NCBI RefSeq assembly: GCF_003116815.1
Contig: NZ_QDKQ01000035.1
Span: 1 to 64,000 of the forward strand
Origin: Caulobacter endophyticus
Lineage (GTDB): Bacteria; Pseudomonadota; Alphaproteobacteria; Caulobacterales; Caulobacteraceae
Direction: 5' to 3'
Length of the DNA: 64,000 nucleotides
Shown piece by piece: positions 25,023 to 37,100 of this stretch. The position numbers were made by a program, and so were the translations under genes. The stretch's first letter is position 1, and every line of letters starts with the position of its first letter. The notes under the pieces are model-generated. The model was not told where the DNA came from, made no database searches, and saw nothing but the letters and a program-made list of their open reading frames with translations.

Positions 25023-25589
25023 ATGAAACGAAACTCGAAGATCGCCATCGCCGCCGGCGTCGCGGGCGCGCTGTTCGCCGCCGCCTATTTCGGCTCGCCG
25101 TTCGTGGCGCTGATGAGCCTGAAGACCGCCGCCAAGACCGGCGATCGCGACCGCCTGGAACAGGTCGTGGACTTCCCGCAGGTCCGCGAGGGCATGAAGA
25201 GCCAGCTCACCGCCATGCTGACCAAGCGGATGGCCGAGGACCCCGCCATGAAGGACAACCCCTTCGCGGCGCTGGGTCTGTTGATGGCGCCGGCCATCAT
25301 CGACCGGGCCATCGAGACCTATGTCACGCCGGACTCGATCAGCACCATGATCACGACGGCCAGGAAGCCGAGCCAGACCCTGGCCCAGGACCCCGGCGCG
25401 GCCTCGACCTCTTCGACCGGCAAGGTCCGCACCCGCTACGACTATGTCGGCCTGGACCGCTTTCGCGCCACCCTGACCAACCCCGACAGCGACGACAAGC
25501 TGAGCCTCGTCCTCGACCGCAAGGGCCTGTTCGGCTGGCGGCTGGTCCGGGTGGACCTGCCGCTGGACGAGGCGGGAAGCCCCGTCTAG
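25023..25589 (+). CDS. DUF2939 domain protein, membrane anchored
   Basis: 188 residues with GGAGGGG five bases before the ATG. A hydrophobic N-terminal segment (IAIAAGVAGALFAAAYFGSP) acts as a signal anchor. It is followed by LMSLKTAAKTGDRDRLEQVV, then DFPQVREGMKSQLTAMLTKR, the hallmark of DUF2939, and a C-terminal strand-rich part (TRYDYVGLDRFRATLTNPDS, FGWRLVRVDLPL). The family is common in proteobacteria with no assigned function. The mature domain would face the periplasm. It is convergent with the GH2 beta-galactosidase gene. Confidence 0.8.
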   Translation: MKRNSKIAIAAGVAGALFAAAYFGSPFVALMSLKTAAKTGDRDRLEQVVDFPQVREGMKSQLTAMLTKRMAEDPAMKDNPFAALGLLMAPAIIDRAIETYVTPDSISTMITTARKPSQTLAQDPGAASTSSTGKVRTRYDYVGLDRFRATLTNPDSDDKLSLVLDRKGLFGWRLVRVDLPLDEAGSPV

Positions 25590-25613
25590 CGCGCACGTCG
25601 GCCGGGGCGAAGA

Positions 25614-28865
<3,252 letters not shown>

Positions 28866-28889
28866 TCATGACTTAGCATGGCGGATTCA

Positions 28890-28902
28890 TTTGTCAGACA
28901 AA
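28890..28902. promoter_or_regulatory. TTGTCAGACAA operator upstream of the GH2 gene
   Basis: TTTGTCAGACAAA, a palindrome but for its central base, 64-76 bases upstream of the beta-galactosidase start. The same TTGTCAGACAA core lies upstream of the GH127 gene at 48015-48025. The style fits FadR-type GntR regulators; the regulator is not identified here. Confidence 0.6.
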
Positions 28903-29029
28903 AGTGACAAATGGTGAGCGCACGGGACCAGATCATAGCGAACCGGCAGGCTTGCCTGAAGATCGGCGTTCGCCGTACATCTGGCGCGATCCGTCGAGAA
29001 TTCGGCCGGACGGGTTTGGGGGAATGACG

Positions 29030-29992
29030 ATGCTGGCTCGCGCCGCGCTTTCGATGGCGGTAGTCCTGAGCGGACTTGGCGCGGCCGCGCCGCCGTCGCT
29101 GGCCCAGCCGACCGCGGAAAAGCCCGTCTTCCTGGCCTGCTTCGCCTTCAACCCGAGCGGCGATCGCCTGGCCATCGCCTTCATGCCTCACCAGATCACG
29201 GCGGGCGCGCTGAAGGGCGTTGATCCCGAGGCCAAGATCAGGACCTCGGGCATCCAGGCCATCAGCAAGTATCCCGCCGCGCGGTGCGGCCGGTTCGACA
29301 CCGCCGACCAGGCGCTGCAGTGGTACCGCGAAAGCGGCTACGCCATGATCAACCGGCTGGGCTATCCCAAGGGTTTCTGGCCGGAGCCCCCGCCCGCCGG
29401 CCCGCCCAAGTGGGCCGTCTGTACGCTCGAGACCTCCGGCGGGGTCGGCACGAAGCTGGCGATGTTCGTGTTCGAGCCCTTCCAGGTGGCGGCGGCCAAG
29501 GCGCCGATCCCCCGCGATGTGGGCATGCTGTTCCACCACGAGGTCGGGGCCGGCACGGTGGTGAGCGGCTATCAGCCGTTCAACGGCAACGGCTCGGGTT
29601 CGTGCAACTACTATGACGACGAAGCTTCGGCCCGCGCCCGGCGCGACCGGTGGCTGCAGAACCGGGACTACGGGATCGTGAAATTCGTCGCCTGGCGTCC
29701 GTCGGCCGACCTGACCGGGCTGGGCGCGGCGAGCGGGCCGGCGAAGGTGACCGGAACGGCCGGCGGCCCCGGCGATCCCAAGAGCACCAGCGGCGTCACC
29801 GTGACCAAGGCCGACACCTCGCTGCGCGAGGCCGGCAAGGCCTGGGACGAGCAGGTCAGGAAGACCCTCGCCGAAGAGGCCAGGAAGAAGGTTGAACTGG
29901 CGGCCAGGAGCGTCCAGGCCGACACTAAGGGCAGGCAGGAACTGGAAGCCTTCTTCAAGGCCCGTCGCGGCAACCGGGGCAACGCCCAATGA
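29030..29992 (+). CDS. Exported protein of unknown function, first gene of a pair
   Basis: About 320 residues. ATG 29030 is preferred because GGGGGA lies 6 bases upstream; ATG 29024 abuts the same motif. The signal peptide MLARAALSMAVVLSGLGAAA leads into PPSLAQPTAEK. The mature part has FLACFAFNPSGDRLAIAFMP, a central stretch with VCTLETSGGVGTKLAMFVFE, and GSGSCNYYDDEASARARRDR, with four Cys that may pair. The C-terminal 80 residues are Lys/Ala/Glu-rich and likely helical. No family was recognised. Its stop overlaps the next start (ATGA), so the two secreted products are probably made in fixed proportion. Confidence 0.65.
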   Translation: MLARAALSMAVVLSGLGAAAPPSLAQPTAEKPVFLACFAFNPSGDRLAIAFMPHQITAGALKGVDPEAKIRTSGIQAISKYPAARCGRFDTADQALQWYRESGYAMINRLGYPKGFWPEPPPAGPPKWAVCTLETSGGVGTKLAMFVFEPFQVAAAKAPIPRDVGMLFHHEVGAGTVVSGYQPFNGNGSGSCNYYDDEASARARRDRWLQNRDYGIVKFVAWRPSADLTGLGAASGPAKVTGTAGGPGDPKSTSGVTVTKADTSLREAGKAWDEQVRKTLAEEARKKVELAARSVQADTKGRQELEAFFKARRGNRGNAQ

Positions 29993-31776
29993 GCCGCCTC
30001 GTCCTGTTCGCCGCCGCCGTGATGGCCCTGGCCGCCCCGGCCCACGCCCAGGTCCTGACCGTCGACCTCAAGCCGCTTGCCGCCGCGCCGGCCGAGCGGC
30101 AGGCGACCGCGGTACTGAAGGGCGGCGCGATCTGCGCCAAACAGGGCCCGCTGACCGGGGCCGAGATCGGCCGCGCCTTCACCACGGGCCAGGCCGACGC
30201 CAGCCTGCGCGAGGAATTGAGCAAGGCCGGGGTGATGGTCAACGGCGCAGGCTTCGCGGCCGTCGGGGTGGCGGGGGCGGCCCGCATATCCCAGCTCGAC
30301 GCCTGCCTGCCCAACTACGGCTTCGCCTCGATGGACGCCATCAGCGGCAAGGTCGAGGTCGCGGTCGACTGGACCCTGACCGATCGCGCGACCGGGGCCG
30401 AGATCGGCCAGCTGTCAACCCGCGAACTGGTCGAGCGCAAGGGCGGATCAGGCGGCCTCGCCGGCCTGGTCAACGAGGCTCTCGCCGCCAACGCCAGAAG
30501 CCTGGCGGCCAACCCGGCGCTGCGGGCGGCCGCGGCTCGGCCGCTGCTGGCCTCGGCCAGGCCGGAGCCGTCGCCGCCGCGCGATCCGGCGCTGCTCGTC
30601 CTGCCGCCCTGGCGCCAGTCGACCCAGAAGGCGCCCCTGGCGGTCGCCGCGCCGCTGATCGTCGAGAGCGATCTGGACATGATCGACAACCTCGACCAGT
30701 CCGAGCACTTCGCCGTGCCGCTGGAGGCGGGCGAGACGCTGCGGCTGGAGGTGCTGGAGACCGGATCCAAGATCGCCATGGTCGTCGCCAATCCCGGCAA
30801 CCGATACATCGCCGGAACCCACCCGAGGAACCCGGAACGGCAGTTGTCGGCGACGGCCAAGACGGCGGGAACCTATGTCGTCTCGGCCTGGACCAGCGGC
30901 GATCCGCCGGTCACGCCATACAGGCTCAAGATCGACACCGACCGGCGGCCGTACCAGGCCTGGACGCCCCCGCCTCGCCCGCCGGCGCCCGCGACCGGGC
31001 CCAGCGTTCTGGCGACCCAGGAGCAGGTCGCGTCCAAGCCGCCCGTGACCGCCCCCGCCAAGCCGGTCCAGCCCGCGCCCCAGCCGCAGCCGCATGCCAG
31101 GCCCCAGCCGCCCGCCCCGCTTGCGCCCCTGCCCAAGCTGGTCCCGCCGCCGGGCGTGCTGGCGGCCGAGATCGGCAAGCCGGTGAACCGCCCGGCGGGC
31201 AAGGTGGGCGCGGCCGTCGACCTCTTCGCCTTCATCGGCGAGGCCGGCTCGGTGCTGCAGGTCACGAGCGGGGCCGCCGGCGCGGGCGGGCTGTCGGTCA
31301 CGCTCTACACGCCCGAAGGCGATCGGATGCTGGACGCCGACGGCGTCGACAACACCGGGCTGAGCGCCATCCTGCCCAAGGACGGCGTCTACCTGCTGTC
31401 GGTCGGGCGACAGAACGCGGCCCGGCCCTACCGGCTGAACCTGGCGGCCGAGAGACCCGACATCTTCCAGTGGAGCTTCCGTGAGAACGCCGGCTACGAG
31501 ATCCTCGGGCCGGACGGCAAGCCCGCGTACTGGACCTGCTGGGCCGCGCCTGGCTCGGCCCTGACCTATGTCAGGCCTGGCGGCCGGGAGGCGACCCTGC
31601 GGGTGTCGGCCGGCGGCGACGGCCACTGGGACCTCGCCGACGCGCCCGACTACAGCTTCACGACGGCGCTGACGGGCGGAGTTTTCATCAGGACCTCCAG
31701 CACCGGCAAGCTGGAGACGTGGTCGATCCGCGACGAGAAGACGACGGGCGCCTATCGCGGCTATTTCTGTCCCTAG
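29989..31776 (+). CDS. Exported multidomain protein with two PPC-like beta domains
   Basis: 595 residues; signal peptide MSRLVLFAAAVMALAAPAHA cut before QVLTVD. The N-terminal domain (about 20-190) ends in long helices (VNEALAANARSLAANP). A first beta-sandwich (about 215-310, DNLDQSEHFAVPLEAGETLR) resembles bacterial pre-peptidase C-terminal domains. A Pro-rich linker (about 325-395) follows, then a second such domain (about 405-490, GAAVDLFAFIGEAGSVLQVT) and a Trp/Cys-containing C-terminal domain (WSFRENAGYEILGPDGKPAY, TCWAAPG). No enzyme motif was seen. It is coupled to the upstream exported protein. The convergent TetR gene overlaps its last bases. Confidence 0.65.
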   Translation: MSRLVLFAAAVMALAAPAHAQVLTVDLKPLAAAPAERQATAVLKGGAICAKQGPLTGAEIGRAFTTGQADASLREELSKAGVMVNGAGFAAVGVAGAARISQLDACLPNYGFASMDAISGKVEVAVDWTLTDRATGAEIGQLSTRELVERKGGSGGLAGLVNEALAANARSLAANPALRAAAARPLLASARPEPSPPRDPALLVLPPWRQSTQKAPLAVAAPLIVESDLDMIDNLDQSEHFAVPLEAGETLRLEVLETGSKIAMVVANPGNRYIAGTHPRNPERQLSATAKTAGTYVVSAWTSGDPPVTPYRLKIDTDRRPYQAWTPPPRPPAPATGPSVLATQEQVASKPPVTAPAKPVQPAPQPQPHARPQPPAPLAPLPKLVPPPGVLAAEIGKPVNRPAGKVGAAVDLFAFIGEAGSVLQVTSGAAGAGGLSVTLYTPEGDRMLDADGVDNTGLSAILPKDGVYLLSVGRQNAARPYRLNLAAERPDIFQWSFRENAGYEILGPDGKPAYWTCWAAPGSALTYVRPGGREATLRVSAGGDGHWDLADAPDYSFTTALTGGVFIRTSSTGKLETWSIRDEKTTGAYRGYFCP

Positions 31777-32345
31777 AGCCCTCGCAGCGCCAGTCGCGCG
31801 GCCTCGCGCAATTCGTCCTGCCCCGCCCCGCCGCGCGCGGCGACCTTGAGGCCCGAGCGCAGGGTCAGAAGCATGCGGCCGGCGGCGTGCGGGTCGAGGG
31901 CGGGAGCAAACTCGCCCGCCGCGATCCCGTCCTGCACCCGCGCGGCGAAGGCGGCGACCACCAGGGCGGCGGCGGCGTCGTTGAGGGCGTTGACCTCGGG
32001 ATCGCCCCGGCTGAACTCGACGATCGAGCCGACGCCGAGGCACCCGGTCTCCAGGTCGTCCGACGAACCCAGGCCGACCAGCAGCGCCGCCTCGATGGCC
32101 TCGCGCGCCGGGCCGCCGCCGGCCAGGGCCTCGCTCATCTGGGCCAGCGAGCCGTCCGAATAGCGGCGCAGGGCCTCCAGGAACAGCCGGCGCTTGTCGC
32201 CGAACGCGCCGTACAGGCTCTGGCGGCCGATGCCCATGCCCTCGATCAGGTCGCTGGTCGAGGCGGCCTCGTAGCCGTGGCGGGCGAACACCCTGATCGC
32301 GCTGGCGATCGCCTCGTCGCGATCGAATTCCGAAGGTCTGGCCAT
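31773..32345 (-). CDS. TetR/AcrR-family regulator
   Basis: 190 residues. The N-terminal HTH (about 8-55) reads DEAIASAIRVFARHGYEAAS then TSDLIEGMGIGRQSLYGAFG and DKRRLFLEAL. The ligand domain follows, with GCLGVGSIVEFSRGDPEV, a pattern of the TetR group that often sits beside an SDR reductase and represses it. It is divergent from the SDR gene. A perfect palindrome at 32415-32438 and a near-perfect one at 32366-32402 lie between them. It probably represses both genes and responds to a reactive small molecule. Confidence 0.88.
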   Translation of the reverse strand: MARPSEFDRDEAIASAIRVFARHGYEAASTSDLIEGMGIGRQSLYGAFGDKRRLFLEALRRYSDGSLAQMSEALAGGGPAREAIEAALLVGLGSSDDLETGCLGVGSIVEFSRGDPEVNALNDAAAALVVAAFAARVQDGIAAGEFAPALDPHAAGRMLLTLRSGLKVAARGGAGQDELREAARLALRGL

Positions 32346-32365
32346 GGTCGCATCCTAGCGATCTT

Positions 32366-32402
32366 GATCGATTGGTCCAGAATTATTCTTGACCGATCGA
32401 TC
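32366..32402. promoter_or_regulatory. Second inverted repeat between TetR and SDR genes
   Basis: GATCGATTGGTC, 13 bases, GACCGATCGATC: 12-base arms with one mismatch. It is nearer the TetR gene and may be its own control site; TTGACC (32389) may be part of a promoter. Confidence 0.45.
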
Positions 32403-32414
32403 TAGAACGCTCAG

Positions 32415-32438
32415 GTTATGGACTGATCAGTCCATAAC
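32415..32438. promoter_or_regulatory. Perfect 24-base palindrome, TetR operator candidate
   Basis: The half-site GTTATGGACTGA is repeated exactly in inverted orientation, with no spacer. It ends 12 bases before the SDR ATG, overlapping the likely promoter or leader. TetR dimers bind this kind of dyad. Confidence 0.75.
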
Positions 32439-32450
32439 GAGGCTCCCGAC

Positions 32451-33188
32451 ATGACCGACACCTTCACTCCCTACGCTCCGGCCCTGGTGCTGGGCGGCTC
32501 GCGCGGCATGGGCGCCGCCATCGTCCGCCGCCTGGCCGCCGAGGGCCGCCCCGTCGCCTTCACCTACGCCGCCTCGCCCGGCCCCGCCGCCGCCCTGGCG
32601 GGCGAGGTCGAGGCGGCCGGCGGAACGGCCCTGGCCATGAAGGCCGACAGCGCCGACGCAGAAGCCGTGCGCGCGGCGGTCGAGGCCGCCGTGGCGCGGT
32701 TCGGCAAGCTGGGCGTGCTGGTGGTCAACGCCGGGGTGCTGAAGGCCGGGACCATCGACCAGTTCCCCCTGGCCGACTTCGACCACATGCTGGCGGTCAA
32801 TGTGCGCGGGGTGTTCGCGGCCATCCACTATGCCGCCCCGCACCTCGTCGACGGCGGCCGCGTGGTCGTCATCGGCAGCAACACGGCCGAGCGGATCGGC
32901 GGCCCCGGCTCCAGCGTCTACGCGATGACCAAGGCAGCCGTCGCCCAGCTGGCGCGCGGCGCGGCCCTCGACTTCGCGCCCCGCAAGATCACCGTCAACA
33001 CCATCCAGCCCGGCCCCATCGCCACCGACATGACCGCCGACCTGATGGACTACATCACTCCCCGCCTGCCGCTGGGCCGCATCGGCGAGGCGGGCGAGGT
33101 GGCGGGGCTGGTCGCCTGGCTGGCGGGGCCTGACGCGGGCTACATGACGGGCGCGGCCCTGACGATCGACGGGGGATGGAGCGCCTAG
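32451..33188 (+). CDS. SDR-family oxidoreductase
   Basis: 245 residues, NAD(P)-dependent. Cofactor site VLGGSRGMGAAIVRRLAAEG (about 11-30), VVNAGVLKAG, catalytic Ser in VIGSNTAERIG and YAMTK (Tyr about 160), and the end YMTGAALTIDGGWSA. The substrate is unknown; TetR-linked SDRs of this kind reduce small aldehydes, ketones or quinones. The stop codon TAG (33186-33188) coincides with the left end of the insertion element, whose TA target duplication overlaps it. Confidence 0.88.
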   Translation: MTDTFTPYAPALVLGGSRGMGAAIVRRLAAEGRPVAFTYAASPGPAAALAGEVEAAGGTALAMKADSADAEAVRAAVEAAVARFGKLGVLVVNAGVLKAGTIDQFPLADFDHMLAVNVRGVFAAIHYAAPHLVDGGRVVVIGSNTAERIGGPGSSVYAMTKAAVAQLARGAALDFAPRKITVNTIQPGPIATDMTADLMDYITPRLPLGRIGEAGEVAGLVAWLAGPDAGYMTGAALTIDGGWSA

Positions 33189-34027
33189 GGTCTGGACTCA
33201 ATTGAGCCAGTAGGCGCAGAGGGCGGCGATGAGGACGCCGGAGAGGTAGTTCCTGGCCAGTTTGTCGTAGCGAGTGGCCACGCGTCGGAAGTCCTTGAGC
33301 CTGCACCACATGCGCTCGACGCGGTTTCGATCCTTGTAGGCCTGGGCGTCGTAGGGGATGGGGACCTTGCGCGAGGTGGTCGAGGGGATGACCGCCTCGG
33401 CGCCGCGCTCGGCCAGTCTCTGGCGGAAGTGGTTGGCGTCGTAGGCGCGGTCGGCGAGCAGACGACGGAATGGCCCAGCGGCCTGGATCAGGGCGGCCGC
33501 CATGCTGATATCGTTGATGTTCCCCGCGCTGAGCAGCAGCACCCGCGGCTTACCGCGCTCATCGACCAGGCCGTGAACCTTGGTGGTGCGGCCACCGCGT
33601 GAACGGCCTATGGCTTGGAGGAAGGCCCCCCTTTTGCGCCGGCCGCCGAGCGGTGAGCCTTGATGTGGGTGGCGTCGATCGCCGCCCCGTAGATGCCCGT
33701 GTGCCCTGTCAGGGCCTCAAACATCTGCAGCCACAGGCCCTGGCGGCTCCAGCGGTTGAAGCGGTTGTAGACCGTCGTGTAGGGGCCGAACTCCGGCGGG
33801 CAGTCGCGCCAGCGCGCCCCGCTCTTGAGCATGTGGACTATGCCCGAGACCACGCGGCGATCGTCCACGCGATGCGCGCCCTTGCGTCCGCGCGGAAGCA
33901 GCGGCTCGATCCGAGCCCACTCCTCGTCGCTAAGCCACTGAACCTGCCTGGCCATCTCAAGGCTCCTTTTCAGAAGCCTTGAATCAGCAACCTCGGACTA
34001 CCGCCAGCGCTTATTAAGTACGGACCC
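33188..34027 (-). mobile_element. IS5-family (IS427-like) insertion sequence
   Basis: About 840 bases. The left end begins GGGTCTGGACTCAATTGAG and the right end, reversed, reads GGGTCCGTACTTAATAAG, giving imperfect inverted repeats of about 18 bases. TA is duplicated on both sides (33186-33187 and 34028-34029), a target preference known for the IS427 group. It carries one transposase in two overlapping frames. Ends, duplication and frames are all present, so it may be active. Confidence 0.85.
33198..33955 (-). CDS. IS5-family transposase made by -1 frameshift (orfA + orfB)
   Basis: Frame A (33608-33955) starts MARQVQWLSDEEWARIEPLL and has RDCPPEFGPYTTVYNRFNRW, AAIDATHIKAHRSA. The Asp in AIDATHIK is the first of the DDE triad. 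It stops after AKGGPSSKP. Frame B continues from about 33630 to 33198, with FLQAIGRSRGGRTTKVHGLV, LLADRAYDAN (second Asp) and KDRNRVERMWCRLKDFRRVA (Glu). The change from A to B is -1 at a run GCAAAAGGGGGGCC. This is known as programmed frameshifting in the IS427 group, so it is not likely to be a mutation. The joined protein would be about 250 residues. Confidence 0.85.
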
Positions 34028-34058
34028 TAGGGAACAGGCGGGTCGGGGGAAGCTTCAC

Positions 34059-34067
34059 TTATCCACA
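34059..34067. promoter_or_regulatory. DnaA-box-like 9-mer upstream of RHS gene 1
   Basis: TTATCCACA, an exact match to the DnaA box consensus, 94 bases before the RHS1 ATG. The same word is 99 bases before RHS3, and a near relative lies at the same place before RHS2. It may be a promoter element shared by the RHS genes rather than a replication site. Confidence 0.45.
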
Positions 34068-34160
34068 GATCGATCATCGCCCAGAGATTGCTGAAGCTTA
34101 GCAGCAACCACATAAGATTGCGCTCGCATAAGGCGAGTGGTCAGTGGGGGCGTCTGTTCG

Positions 34161-37100
34161 ATGAGGGTGAAGTATCTCGCGGGTCTGGCCGCGCTGCTGT
34201 GCGGCACGACCTGCCTGACCGGTCTGGCCCATGCCCAGGTCGAAGCGCCGGTCCACTCGGTCGTCGACGAGCGGGGCGTCGACCTGCTCACCGGCCACCT
34301 GCTTTACAAGCCGGTCGGCTTCACCGTGGGCGATCCGGCCGCCGGCGGCCTGACCTACGCGATCCAGGGCGGATCGGCCTCAGCGGCCAAAACCGACACC
34401 AGCGCTGGGGGCATCAAATCGAAGCTCGGGATCATCTCGGTCATTATCGGAGCAAGAACCGAAAGGTTCTCCAGCAATTTCACGCCGCAAGAGGCGCGCG
34501 GGTCGTCGCTGTCCTACAATGCGTCCACGCAGACCTTCACCTATCGCTCGGCGGACGGGCTGCTCGCCTACTTTACGGGAGGGGTGGGCACGGGCGGCAA
34601 CTACTGGGGCAGACTGACCTCCATCGTCCATCCCAACGGCATCATCCACACCTATTCCTGGAAGACGATTCCGTCCTGCTGGCAGAACGACGCAGGCGGC
34701 ACAAGCTGCACCGACATGTTCCGCCTGCGGTCGATCAACAGCAGCGGCGGCTACCAGCTGCGGTTCGACTACGCCGACGGCGCCACGCTCATACCGTCGA
34801 TGGTCTACGGGCTGAACCGCGCCAGCACCTATTGCGACCCCGACGCCGACAGCTGCGCAAGCATCCCAGTCAACGCGCCGCGGGTGATATTCACCGAGGC
34901 CGCCGACTGGTCGTCGGCCACGGTCACTGACGAGACGGGCGCCTGGCGGACCACGAACTTCAACAGCATACGCCAGGTCACCAGCGTCCAATCCTCGGCC
35001 GGCGACACCACCAGCTACACCTACAATTCGAGCGCGCCCGTCGCTTCGATCACCACCAACGACGGCACGTGGACCTACAACCGCAACGTCACGACCGGCG
35101 CAATCGTCCTGACCGACCCGCTGCAGCGCCAGACCACGATCGTTCCGGGCAGCGCCGGCCTGCTGAGCTACACGGACGCCAACGGCCAGACCACAAGCCA
35201 GACCTATGACGCCTCCGGGCGGCTGGAGACGATCACCGCGCCGGAGCAGAACTCCTGGCGCTTCAGCTACGACGGCCGGGGCAATGTCACCCAGACCATC
35301 GTCAAGGCAAAGCCCGGCTCGGGCCTGGCCGACATCGTCACCACGGCCAACTATGACGCCAGCTGCTCCAATCCCCTGACCTGCAATCAGCCCAACTGGA
35401 CGAAGGACGCCCTGGGCCGTCAAACGGACTATACCTACGACGCCAACCACGGCGGCGTGCTGACGGTCACCAAGCCCGCCCCGACCGCGGGCGCGGCTCG
35501 CCCGCAGATCCGCTACAGCTACACCCAGACGCCGACCTATGGCCTCAATGCGGCCGGCGCGCAGGTGCAGATCGGCTCGGTCTGGGCGCTGAGCGGCGTG
35601 TCGTCCTGCGTCACGGGCGCGTCGTGCACGGGCTCGGCCAACGAGACGAAAGTCACGATCGCGCGGTCGAGCGCGACCAACCTGCAGCCCGCCTCGATCA
35701 CGCGCGGCTCGGGCGACAACACGCTGCAGGCGACCACCGCCTATACTTACGACAGCATCGGCTCGCTGCTGACCGTCGACGGGCCGCTGGCCGGAACCGC
35801 CGACACGCTGCGCTATCGCTATGACGCGGTCGGCCGCCTGGCCGGCGTCGTCGGCCCCGATCCGGACGCCGGCGGCGGGTTGAAGCACCGCGCGCTGCGC
35901 TACACCTATGACGCAGCCAACCGGCCGGTGACCGTCGAGCAGGGCACGGTGGCCAGCCAGTCGGACGCCGACTGGGCCGCCTTCGCATCGCTGCAGACCA
36001 GCACGACGACCTACGACGCCATGAGCCGCCCGATCAGGCAGGCGCTCAGCGTCGGCGGATCGACGGTCTCGGTGGGGCAGTACGGCTACAACGCCGTCGG
36101 CCTTCTGCAGTGCAGCGCACTGCGCATGAACCCGGCGACCTTCGGGGCGCTTCCGGCCTCGGCCTGCACGCCCGCCACGGAGGGCGTCGATGGCCCCGAC
36201 CGCATCACCTACAACGTCTACAACTCCGTGGACCGGCTTATCGAGGCCTGGTCCGGCTGGAATACGCCGACGCCGGTGCGCGAGGCCAAGTACACCTACC
36301 GCCCCAACGGCACGCTGAGCTTCGTCATCGACGCCAAGGACAACACCACCTTCCTGGTCGCCGACGGCTTCGACCGGATCGCCACGACGCATTTCCCGCC
36401 CTCGGCGGTCGGCCAGCTGCAGCCCAACGGCTCGGACTTCGAGATCCTGACCTTCGACGCCGCCAGCCGGGTGACCAAGAAGCGCCTGCGCGACGGCCAG
36501 GAGATCAACTTCACCTATGACGACAACGACAACCTGATCCTCAAGGACCTGCCGTCGACCTGGGCCGACACGACCTACACCTATGACAACCTGGGACGCC
36601 TGACCTCGACTTCGTTCCCGGGCTACTCGGTGGGCCTGACCTACGACGCCCTGGGCCGGACCACCGCCCAGTCGACGCCGCAAGGCACGATGAGCTACCA
36701 GTACGACCTGGCCGGCAACCGCACGCGGGTGACCTGGCCCGACGGCTTCTGGGTCGGCTACGAATACTACACGACCGGCGAGATGCTGGTGGCCCGCGAG
36801 CAGGGCGCCGTCACGGGGCCCGGCGTGCTGGCCACCTACTTCTATGACGATCTTGGCCGGCGCTCCTCGCTGTGGCGCGGCAACGGCGTGTCGACCACCT
36901 ACGGCTATGACGGCGCTTCGCGTCTGACCAGCATGAACCACGACCTGGCCGGGACGGCGCAGGACCAGGCCTACACCTACGGCTACAACGCCGCCGGCCA
37001 GGTCGTCTCGCGCTCGGCCAGCAACGACGCCTATCGCTATGTCGGCGGCGGCGCCGGAACCAAGGCCTACGCCAGCAACGGCCTCAATCAATACACCACG

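Noticed and set aside
34059..34067. DnaA box as a sign of a replication origin
   Set aside because: Only one exact 9-mer occurs here, with no box cluster, AT-rich unwinding element or origin genes such as hemE, dnaA or parAB nearby.
35000..37000. Tandem repeats as a CRISPR-like array
   Set aside because: The repeats are protein YD repeats of varying length inside an open frame, with no constant direct repeat and spacer pattern.
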